Assembly (NCBI GenBank): GCA_964570285.1
Contig: CAZMXP010000016.1
Location: 16,584 to 80,583 of the forward strand
Source of the DNA: CAZMXP01 sp964570285
Lineage (GTDB): Bacteria; Planctomycetota; PLA2
DNA: 64,000 bases
Reading direction: 5' to 3'
Shown: positions 57,177-64,000 of the stretch, piece by piece
Position numbering within the stretch: position 1 is the stretch's first letter
How the letters are laid out: each line of letters starts with the position of its first letter
Notes under the pieces: model-generated
Database searches by the model: none
What the model saw: only the letters and a program-made list of their open reading frames with translations
Told to the model about the DNA's origin: nothing
Program-made: the position numbers and the translations under genes

Positions 57177-57652
57177 GACGGCCTCCGCACCCAGGACCCG
57201 CTCTTGCCCCCGCTCTTCGAGAGCAGCCGCAGGTCGGTGATCGTGATCTCCCGGTCGATCCCCTTCAGCATGTCGTAGACCGTCAGCGCCGCGACGCTCG
57301 CGGCGGTCATCGCCTCCATCTCGAACCCGGTCCGGTCCACCCCGGCCGCGGCCGCCTCGATCGCGAGGGTGCGGGGGTCCTCGAAGGAGAGGCCGATCTC
57401 CACCGCGGTGGTCCGGAGCGGGTGGCAGAGGGGGATCAGGTCGCTTGTCCTCTTCGCCGCGCCGATGCCCGCGAGACGCGCCGCGGCGGCGACATCGCCC
57501 TTGCCCGCGGTGCCCGCCCGGAAGGCCTCCGCCGACGCCGCCCCGAGGCGGACGCGGCAGGCCGCGACCGCCCGGCGCGCCGTCTCCGGCTTCCCGGAGA
57601 CGTCCACCATGCGGGCTTGGCCCCGCGCGTCGAGGTGGGTCGGATCGGGCAT
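57173..57652 (-). CDS. moaC: Cyclic pyranopterin monophosphate synthase
   Basis: 159 aa. ARMVDVSGKPET, KRTSDLIPLCHPLR, EMEAMTAASVAALTVYDMLK and a C-terminal LLSKSGGKSGSW are diagnostic of MoaC. It acts in molybdenum cofactor synthesis. Start at ATG 57652; an upstream start in the same frame is less likely. Confidence 0.93.
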   Translation of the reverse strand: MPDPTHLDARGQARMVDVSGKPETARRAVAACRVRLGAASAEAFRAGTAGKGDVAAAARLAGIGAAKRTSDLIPLCHPLRTTAVEIGLSFEDPRTLAIEAAAAGVDRTGFEMEAMTAASVAALTVYDMLKGIDREITITDLRLLSKSGGKSGSWVRRPS

Positions 57653-57771
57653 GCACCGGCGAGTGTAGGCCCCCGGCGCGCGCAAGTCCATTCAGGCCGG
57701 GGAGGGGAACGGCCGAAGGGGGCAGGAGGCCCGTATACTCGGGGTGAACCCGCCCCACCGGAGAAACACGG

Positions 57772-60243
57772 ATGCGTCTCAAGCCCCGGGGATTCCTCCC
57801 CCTCACGCTGCTGCTCGCCCTCGCGCCCACCGTGCGCCCCCAGGATGGCGACTCCGTGCGCTCCGCGCAGGTGCAGGCGGTCATGGAGCGGTGCAAGGGC
57901 GCGACCGCGAGCGAGATCTGGAAGTTTTCCGAGGAGCTCGTCGCGATGGGCACCCCGGCCAAGCGGACGATCCAGGCGGCCGTGAAGGGGGCGAGCACCG
58001 AGGGGCGGCTCGCCGCTCTGCGGGCCCTGATCGAACTCGACAGCCCCACGTTCGCCGCCGAGCGGCTCATGGAGATGGCGGAGGACGAGGCGCTCCCGGT
58101 CGACTCGCGCCTCATCGCGCTCGAACTCGTCGGCCTCACCGAGGAGATCGACGCGGAGGAGGGCCTTCTCGAGCTGATCGTCGCGCTCAATCCGCAGATC
58201 CGGCTGGCCGCCGCCCGCGCGCTCTGGCGCCTCGACGCGCCGCGCAGCCACAAGGCGAAGACGGTGCTGCGGGAGTTCCTGAAGTCGACGGAGGGCGAAC
58301 TGCGCGCGCAGGGGGCGCTGGCGCTCGCCGAGATCGGCGACGCGGAGACGCCGGGGGTGACGGAGGTGCTGCAGGAACTGAGGAAGGAACCGGGGGTGCG
58401 GGGGCAGCTCGCCTCGGCGCTCTACCACCGCCTGCAGCTCCAGCGCACCGTCCAGCTCCTCTCGGCGAAGGCGGACGCGGCCGGCGTCAATGCCGCCTCG
58501 CGCACCTGGCAGCACCTCGACGAGATCAAGCTGCTGCTCGCGCAGGTCTACGACAGCGACGACCCGGCCGACGAGATGGAGATGCGCGCGCGGGCGGCCC
58601 GCGGCCTGATGCACATGGCCGACGACGCGCACACGATGTTCCTGACGCCGGAGGAGTACCACGAGTTCCTGCACGGCAGCGACGGCGTCGATCCGTCGTA
58701 CGGCGGCATCGGCGCCTTCATCGACACCAACGTGCGCGACAGCTTCCGCATCCTGCGGCCGATCTTCGACGGCCCCGCGTGGAAGGCGGACCTGCGCAGC
58801 GGCGACGAGATCGTCGCCGTGGACGGCGATCCGACGGCGGGGCGCACCAACACCGACATCATCAAGCAGGTGAAGGGGCCGCCCGGCACGCCGGTGAAGC
58901 TCACGATCGCGCGCGAGGGGGCGACCGAACCGCTGGTGATCGAGGTGATCCGCGCGAAGATCGTCCTGCCGACGGTCTACTGGCGCATGCTGCCGGGCGA
59001 GGTCGCCTACGTGACCATCGCGCAGTTCGCCTACGAGACCGGCCGCGAGCTGCAGAAGGCGCTGCGCGACCTGGCGGCGCAGGGGATGAAGGGGCTCGTG
59101 ATCGACCTGCGCGACAACCCCGGCGGCCTGCTGACGACGGTGAAGGAGTGCCTCGCGCCCTTCCTGAAGGAGGGCGACCTCATCTGCACGGTGCGCGGGC
59201 GCGCCTACCAGCGCGAGAACCACGTCAGCGCCAAGGCGGAGCGCGTGGCGGATCTCCCGATCTCCGTGCTGATCGACGGGCGCAGCGCGTCGGGCGCGGA
59301 GCTGATGTCGGGCGTGCTGCAGCACTACTCGAAGCGCTCCGGCATCGGGGCGGGCGCGACGCCCTACCTCGACGTGCGCCTCTTCGGCGCGCCGACCTTC
59401 GGCAAGGGCACCGTGCAGCACACGGTGCCGCTGAGGAGCTGGCCCGGCGAGAAGTGGACCGACAAGCCGCGGAAGAACGGCTTCTGGGACTACGGCGAGC
59501 CGATGACCGACCAGAACGGGAACCGGCGCTGGGACCCGGGGGAGCCCTTCGAGGACCGCGCCGCGGAGAACAACCGCTGGGACGACGCCGAGCCGTGGGA
59601 GGACAAGAACGGCAACGGCGTCTGCGACCCGGGCGAGTCCTTCACCGACGAGAACGGCGACGGCATCTGGAATCCCGCCGAGAGCTTCGAGGATGCCAAC
59701 CAGAACGGGCGCTACGACAGCGGCGCCGCCGTCAAGCTGACGGTGGCCCGCTACTACCTGCCGGACGGGCGCAACTTCACGCGCAGCCGCGTCTTCCGCG
59801 GAGGGGAGTTCGTCTACGACGGCGGCGTCGTCCCCGACGTCGCGAGCGCCGAGCCCCGCCTGCCGGTGAACACCCTCGTCGAGATCCGCGACCTGCAGAT
59901 CACGGGGAAGCTGCTCGACTACGTGAAGTCGCGCTGGAAGGAGCACCGGGCCACCTTCGAGAAGCTGGCGTGGTTCGACGGCAGGGACCCCGCGCGCTAC
60001 CCGGACTTCGATGCGTTCCACGCGGCGCTCGGCACGCACCTGAGCCGGCAGGAGCTCCGCCGCGCCGTGCGCATCGAGATCCGGCGGGAGGTCGCCAACG
60101 CGATCGGCAAGGAGATCCTCGGCGACCTCTCCGACGACGAGACCCTGCGCCGGGGCGTGCTCGACGTGCTCGCGCGGCTCGAGGTTTCACCCGACTCGAT
60201 CGAGGAGTACCGCTCCCTCGAGGGCAACGGCGCGTCGCGGTGA
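57772..60243 (+). CDS. C-terminal processing protease (S41) with HEAT and calcium-repeat insert
   Basis: 823 aa. Signal peptide FLPLTLLLALAPTVRPQDG, HEAT-like helices (about 30-230), PDZ domain with RSGDEIVAVDGDPT, then the S41 core: MKGLVIDLRDNPGGLL, catalytic Ser region DGRSASGAELMSG and Lys region FGKGTVQH. Residues about 580-655 hold four Asp/Asn-rich repeats (DQNGNRRWDPGE, DKNGNGVCDPGE, DENGDGIWNPAE, DANQNGRYDSG) like calcium loops of dockerin or thrombospondin type-3 units. A TATACT lies about 40 nt upstream of the ATG. Confidence 0.85.
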   Translation: MRLKPRGFLPLTLLLALAPTVRPQDGDSVRSAQVQAVMERCKGATASEIWKFSEELVAMGTPAKRTIQAAVKGASTEGRLAALRALIELDSPTFAAERLMEMAEDEALPVDSRLIALELVGLTEEIDAEEGLLELIVALNPQIRLAAARALWRLDAPRSHKAKTVLREFLKSTEGELRAQGALALAEIGDAETPGVTEVLQELRKEPGVRGQLASALYHRLQLQRTVQLLSAKADAAGVNAASRTWQHLDEIKLLLAQVYDSDDPADEMEMRARAARGLMHMADDAHTMFLTPEEYHEFLHGSDGVDPSYGGIGAFIDTNVRDSFRILRPIFDGPAWKADLRSGDEIVAVDGDPTAGRTNTDIIKQVKGPPGTPVKLTIAREGATEPLVIEVIRAKIVLPTVYWRMLPGEVAYVTIAQFAYETGRELQKALRDLAAQGMKGLVIDLRDNPGGLLTTVKECLAPFLKEGDLICTVRGRAYQRENHVSAKAERVADLPISVLIDGRSASGAELMSGVLQHYSKRSGIGAGATPYLDVRLFGAPTFGKGTVQHTVPLRSWPGEKWTDKPRKNGFWDYGEPMTDQNGNRRWDPGEPFEDRAAENNRWDDAEPWEDKNGNGVCDPGESFTDENGDGIWNPAESFEDANQNGRYDSGAAVKLTVARYYLPDGRNFTRSRVFRGGEFVYDGGVVPDVASAEPRLPVNTLVEIRDLQITGKLLDYVKSRWKEHRATFEKLAWFDGRDPARYPDFDAFHAALGTHLSRQELRRAVRIEIRREVANAIGKEILGDLSDDETLRRGVLDVLARLEVSPDSIEEYRSLEGNGASR

Positions 60244-60968
60244 TCGAGGCCACCCGCGGCGGTCTCCGCGTGCTCGTGGCCCCGGGGCTCGAGAGCCTCG
60301 GGCTCCGCTGCGCCGTCTCCACGCTGCCGCTCGATGTGCGCCAGGGGCCCGATCGCGACCGCTTCGCCCTCGCGCTCGGCCTCGACCCGTCGCGCCTCGC
60401 GCAGGTGAGGCAGGTCCACCATGCCGAGGTGCTCCGGGTGGACGCGCCGACCGGCGCGGAACCCCCGGAGGCGGACGGGCTCGTGACGGCGACCCCGGGA
60501 CTGGCGCTCTTCCTGCGGGCGGCGGACTGCTCGCTTGTCGTCGTGGCCGACCCCGTCCACCGCGCCGTGGGCGCCGTCCACGCCGGCTGGAAGGGCTCCG
60601 CCCGCGGCATCGTCGTCAACCTCGTGCGCGCGATGCGGCAGCAGTTCGGCTCCGACCCAAGGGAGTGCCGCGCCGCCGTCGGCCCGACGATCGGCGTCGA
60701 GCGCTACCCGGTCGGCCCCGAGGTGCCCGCCGCCTTCCGGCGCTCGCGGGAGTGGACAAAGCAGTGCGTCGCCGTGCGCGGCGACCGCCTGCACTTCGAC
60801 CTCGCGCGCGCGAACCGCCTCTTCCTTCTCGAGAGCGGCCTGCGCGGGGAGGCGATCGAGGTCGCCGCACAGTGCACCTTCGACTCCCCCGCGCTGCTCC
60901 ACTCCTTCCGGCGCGACAGCACGGGCGGCGGCCACCACGGCATCGTAGCGGCTTGGCCGGCGCGGTAG
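60240..60968 (+). CDS. pgeF: Laccase-domain protein (YfiH/PgeF family)
   Basis: 242 aa, GTG start in a GTGA overlap. Family motifs QVHHAEVLRV, RAADCSLVVVADP, AVHAGWKGSARGI, GPTIGVERYPVG and a late CTFD ... SFRRDSTGGG. Members act on purine nucleosides or correct peptidoglycan errors (PgeF). The zinc-binding His/Cys/His are visible. Confidence 0.85.
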   Translation: MIEATRGGLRVLVAPGLESLGLRCAVSTLPLDVRQGPDRDRFALALGLDPSRLAQVRQVHHAEVLRVDAPTGAEPPEADGLVTATPGLALFLRAADCSLVVVADPVHRAVGAVHAGWKGSARGIVVNLVRAMRQQFGSDPRECRAAVGPTIGVERYPVGPEVPAAFRRSREWTKQCVAVRGDRLHFDLARANRLFLLESGLRGEAIEVAAQCTFDSPALLHSFRRDSTGGGHHGIVAAWPAR

Positions 60969-61004
60969 CGGCGGACGGGGGGGCGCGCTAACGGCCGCGG
61001 GCCG

Positions 61005-61397
61005 CTACGCCCGCGTGAGGTGGACCGCCGAGAGCGACTTGCGGAACTCCGCCTCGAAGGCCTCGTCGAAGTCGTAGATGCCGACGAAGTCCTCGCGCGT
61101 GTCCTTGTCGGTGCGCGAGAGGAGCCCCGCCTCGACGAGATTGAAGACGATCTCGCCGAAGTCGCCCGTCGCGTTCACGCCCCACTCGCGGAGCACCGTC
61201 CGTCCGAGGAAGCCGAAGTGCTCGGTCGCGTAGAGGCGGATGCCCTCGAGCAGTTCGCGGCCGGTCACATGCCGCATCTTGCCCATGCGCTGGATCGTGA
61301 AGTCGAGCGCATCGAAGATGAAGTAGTAGGCCTGCGCCGCGTAGCGGCCGTCGCGGCGGATGATCTTCTGGATGCTCTCGGTCTTCTCTTGCGACAT
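61005..61397 (-). CDS. Minf_1886-family protein
   Basis: 130 aa. The sequence RRDGRYAAQAYYFIFDALDF followed by RHVTGRELLEGIRLYATEHFG and VLREWGVNATGDFGEIVFNLVE matches an uncharacterised family common in Planctomycetota and relatives. Cytosolic; function unknown. Its own leader with AGAGGAAG and a TATTGT -10 is visible. 61398-61591 beyond it holds no gene. Confidence 0.75.
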   Translation of the reverse strand: MSQEKTESIQKIIRRDGRYAAQAYYFIFDALDFTIQRMGKMRHVTGRELLEGIRLYATEHFGFLGRTVLREWGVNATGDFGEIVFNLVEAGLLSRTDKDTREDFVGIYDFDEAFEAEFRKSLSAVHLTRA

Positions 61398-61591
61398 CGA
61401 GGGGGCGCTTCCTCTCTAAACAATAGCGGCCAAGCGCGCCCCGGACTTTAAGACAAAGCCGCCGGTCCTGCGTCCCCGCCCCGCTCTAGGCGTCGCAGCA
61501 AAAGGGGGGGGCCCGGGGGGGGCATCCCCGCCCCCACCTCCACCCCTCCCGTCCTACGCGCCGGCGGCAAAGGTCCCGGGCGTTGGCGGTC

Positions 61592-62437
61592 TCAGGGCGC
61601 CGGCGGGGCGCGCGGCGGCTCCGCCTCGAGGTCGTTGCCGTGCACCGTCGCCGTGCCCCCCCGGTCGAGCAGGATGACGCAGGTGCTCGCCAGCACCTCC
61701 TGGTGGAGCACGAGGCCGGTGTGGCCCGACGAGAGCACCCGGACCCTCGAACCCCGCTTCGGGAGCGCGCGGCGGAGCTCGGTGTAGACCTCGTCCTCGT
61801 ACCGGAGGCAGCAGAGCAGGCGTCCGCACATGCCGGAGATCTTGCTCGGGTCGAGCGTCGCCTTCTGGTTCTTCGCCATGCGCATCGTGACCGGCTTCAT
61901 CTCGCGGATCCACGACGAGCAGCAGAGCTCCCGGCCGCAGTAGCTGATGTCGCCGAGCACCTTCGCCTCGTCGCGCGCGCCGATCTGCTTCAGCTCGATG
62001 CGCATGCGCATCTCGCGGGCCAGCTCGCGCACGAGGTCGCGGAAGTCGACTCGCCCCTCGGCCATGAAATAGAAGGTGATGCGCCCGCCGCCGAGGATCT
62101 TCTCGACGCGCACGAGCTTCATCGCGAGCTTCAGCTCCGCGATCTTGTCCCGGCAGTAGCGGAACTCGCGCGAGCGCGCCGCGTTGTCGATCTCGACCTG
62201 CTGCCGGCGGTCGTGCTCCGTCGCGCGGCGCAGGACCTCCACGGGCGGGCGCGGCTCCCCCGCGGCCAGGGGCTCCGGCGCCGTCAGCACCAGCGCGTAT
62301 TCGACGCCGCGGTCGGTGCGCGCGACGACCGCCTCCCCCGGCTTCAGGTCGGGCACGCCGGTCGTGGTGCAGGAGGTCCGGCAGGAGGAGCAGCCGTGGC
62401 GGAGGACCGCCTTCAGTTCGGTGGTGGGGCTTTCCAT
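61592..62437 (-). CDS. ricT: PSP1-domain protein (RicT/YaaT-like)
   Basis: 281 aa. KPGEAVVARTDRGVEYALVL, YCRDKIAELKLAMKLVRVEKIL, FYFMAEGRVDFRDLVRELA, GRELCCSSWI and KISGMCGRLLCCLRYED are typical PSP1 C-terminal motifs with clustered cysteines that bind Fe-S in B. subtilis YaaT. There it supports RNase Y action. It follows holB-tmk as in many genomes. Confidence 0.9.
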   Translation of the reverse strand: MESPTTELKAVLRHGCSSCRTSCTTTGVPDLKPGEAVVARTDRGVEYALVLTAPEPLAAGEPRPPVEVLRRATEHDRRQQVEIDNAARSREFRYCRDKIAELKLAMKLVRVEKILGGGRITFYFMAEGRVDFRDLVRELAREMRMRIELKQIGARDEAKVLGDISYCGRELCCSSWIREMKPVTMRMAKNQKATLDPSKISGMCGRLLCCLRYEDEVYTELRRALPKRGSRVRVLSSGHTGLVLHQEVLASTCVILLDRGGTATVHGNDLEAEPPRAPPAP

Positions 62438-63297
62438 GGCAGCAGCGAAAGGTCGGCCATCAGCAGCGGACCGCCGACATTGTCGCCCAGTGATCGTAGG
62501 GCGTGGAGGACGGAGCGCAAGGGCGCCTCCGATTCCGGGAGGGCCTGCCTCAACCGGAAGGCGGTGATGCGCAGCATCTCCGCGAGCCGGCGGCGATGCG
62601 GCTTGGACTCCTCCTTGGGCTTGCGCCTCGAGAGCGCGTCCGCCTCCGCGAGCGGATCCTCGGCCCTCGCACGGAGCAGTCGCAGAAGGGCGGCCGCCCC
62701 CTCCCCCGACTTCTCCTGATGGTGGAAGAGCGCCCTCCCCGGCGACCCCTCCGCCTCCTCCGCGAGACCCACCGGCAGCCCGAGACGGGGAAGCAGCCGA
62801 CGCATCGCATCCGCGGAGAGGGGCCGCACGCGCACGAGGCGGCAGCGGCTCACGACCGTCTCGGGCAGCGCCTGCGGGTCGCCGGCAACGACGAGGACCG
62901 CGGCCCCGGCGGGGGGCTCCTCGAGCGTCTTCAGCAGCGCGTTCTGGGCTTCCAAGGAGAGCAGGTCGGCATCGCGCACGATGAGCACCCGCCGGGGCCC
63001 CTCCGAGGGCCGGAACGCGAGCGTCGCGATCCCCTCGCGCACCCCTTCGATGCCCTCCTCCGCATCGATCACGGCGAGGTCGGGATGCTGCTGCGACGCG
63101 ACCCGCGCCGCGGCAGCCTCGTTGGAGCCGCCGAGGATGAGCTGCGCCGCGCCCATGGCGAGCAGGAACCGTCCGGTCCCCTCCGGGCCCGCGAGAAGGG
63201 TGCTCCCGGATCCGCCGGTGCGGCCGATGTGCGAACGGAGGGCGGCCACCGCAGGCTCCTGCCCGACGACGAGGTCTAGGAGTCGCGCCGCGGCCAT
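62413..63297 (-). CDS. holB: DNA polymerase III delta-prime-like subunit
   Basis: 294 aa. AAA+ clamp-loader plan: VVGQEPAVAALRSHI, LLAGPEGTGRFLLAM (a modified P-loop lacking Lys, as in delta-prime), and VRDADLLSLEAQNALLKTLEEPP, VVSRCRLVRVRPL. It overlaps tmk by 22 nt and ricT by 25 nt. Confidence 0.87.
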   Translation of the reverse strand: MAAARLLDLVVGQEPAVAALRSHIGRTGGSGSTLLAGPEGTGRFLLAMGAAQLILGGSNEAAAARVASQQHPDLAVIDAEEGIEGVREGIATLAFRPSEGPRRVLIVRDADLLSLEAQNALLKTLEEPPAGAAVLVVAGDPQALPETVVSRCRLVRVRPLSADAMRRLLPRLGLPVGLAEEAEGSPGRALFHHQEKSGEGAAALLRLLRARAEDPLAEADALSRRKPKEESKPHRRRLAEMLRITAFRLRQALPESEAPLRSVLHALRSLGDNVGGPLLMADLSLLPWKAPPPN

Positions 63298-63908
63298 CGC
63301 TCCTCGATGCGTCGTCGGATCTCCTCGGCCACGCTCTCCGCCGGACGGCTCGCGTCGATCACGCTCGCCCCGGACCCGAGCCCTTCGGCCTCCGCAAGAA
63401 ACCCCTCCCGGACGCGGCGGTGGTACTCGAGCGGCCGGCCTTCGATCCGGTCGGTCCCCCGCCTGCGTCCGAGGGAGCGCTCGAGGCCGAGGGCAGGGTC
63501 GAGATCGAGCAGGAAGAGGTGGTCGGGCATCAGGCCCCCGGTCGCGATGGCGGTCGCGGCGCGCACCGCCGCGGGGTCGAGACCGAGTCCGTAGCCCTGG
63601 TAGGCCATCGTCGAGAAGCAGTAGCGGTCGAGGACGACCCAGTGGCCTTGGGCGAGTTCGGGCCGGATGACCGCCTCGACGACCTGCGCCCGGGCCGCCT
63701 GATAGAGCAGCATCTCGGCGACGGGCACGACGTCGGTGTCGGGATCGAGGAGCAGGTCGCGGATCGCCTCCCCCGCCGGCGTCGCACCGGGCTCGCGCAG
63801 CACGCGGACCGTCTCCCCCCGGTCGCGCAGGTGGTTCGCGAGATGCGCCGCCTGCGTCGTCTTCCCCGACCCGTCGGGCCCATCGAGAACGATGAAGCGG
63901 CTCTCCAT
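63276..63908 (-). CDS. tmk: Thymidylate kinase
   Basis: 210 aa; TAGGAT ends 9 nt before the ATG. P-loop LDGPDGSGKTTQAAHL, LREPGATPAGEAIRDLL, VVLDRYCFSTMAYQGYG and the LID region identify the family. It phosphorylates dTMP. The last 92 nt of the window (63909-64000) show only its promoter region. Confidence 0.95.
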   Translation of the reverse strand: MESRFIVLDGPDGSGKTTQAAHLANHLRDRGETVRVLREPGATPAGEAIRDLLLDPDTDVVPVAEMLLYQAARAQVVEAVIRPELAQGHWVVLDRYCFSTMAYQGYGLGLDPAAVRAATAIATGGLMPDHLFLLDLDPALGLERSLGRRRGTDRIEGRPLEYHRRVREGFLAEAEGLGSGASVIDASRPAESVAEEIRRRIEERWPRRDS

Positions 63909-64000
63909 CCCCGGTCCATCCTACTCTCCCGCGCCTACGTGACTCGGGGGGGGACTCCCCACCATTTAGCAAGTAGTTCTTGGCGGGGCGATAACCCCGC

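Noticed and set aside
59490..59730. Repeated pattern as a CRISPR-like array
   Set aside because: The repeats are coding (calcium-loop units), of unequal spacing and in frame with the protease.

Overview
The window is GC-rich bacterial DNA (roughly 70 % G+C), densely packed, with many stop/start overlaps (ATGA, GTGA, TTGA). A very long Ser/Thr kinase with a DWG-type activation motif fused to WD40 repeats, a Minf_1886-type protein, a CBM9-like lipoprotein and a pentaheme cytochrome suggest Planctomycetota or a nearby phylum. LpxH-like and RseP-like proteins point to a diderm envelope. The lineage is an inference; no rRNA is present.

Left host flank (1-1718): the end of an agmatinase-family ureohydrolase, then a metallo-beta-lactamase-fold exonuclease-like gene. 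Directly after its stop codon lies a 28-bp dif-like site (two 11-bp arms around a 6-bp centre).

Integrated element (about 1719-13160; 11,427 bp as a circle): it is bounded by a 15-bp direct repeat made of the dif centre plus most of one arm, and it encodes no integrase, so Xer recombination at dif is the likely integration route. It has a long plus-strand structural block: a candidate major capsid protein, a second beta-rich protein, a lipoprotein, at least six membrane proteins, a 36-residue peptide with 21 arginines, a HerA/FtsK-like packaging ATPase, a Gp80-like virion protein and an adhesin-like protein. The minus-strand block encodes a rolling-circle Rep (HUH, single Tyr) and small coupled genes. 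This looks like a prophage of a small tailless, membrane-containing icosahedral virus, comparable in plan to corticovirus PM2 or FLiP-like viruses, and it seems undescribed. If the ends are joined into a circle, a promoter at the left end (TTGACG-16-TAGGCT, minus strand) faces the rep block at the right end, and an uninterrupted 97-codon ORF crosses the attachment core. Integration separates that promoter and the first 18 codons from the rep operon, so recombination itself may act as the lysogeny switch.

Right host region (13161-64000): PrkA; a minus-strand chain (membrane spermidine-synthase-like protein, secreted hydrolase-like protein, TPR protein, pentaheme cytochrome c with an ABC ATPase, HEAT lipoprotein, CCA-adding enzyme, transglutaminase/DUF58 pair); isoprenoid and envelope genes (dxr, RseP-like protease, UbiA); a PadR switch; tyrS, rpsA, cmk, an LpxH-like phosphatase; two sigma54 activators and a histidine kinase; the kinase-WD40 gene; sugar-nucleotide genes; accC-accB, asd, moaC; a large S41 protease; a laccase-domain protein; ricT-holB-tmk. 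Many genes, in both host and prophage, have a TANNNT -10-like hexamer ending only 5-11 nt before the start codon and no Shine-Dalgarno sequence, which suggests leaderless transcripts. No tRNA, rRNA, CRISPR array or insertion sequence was recognised.
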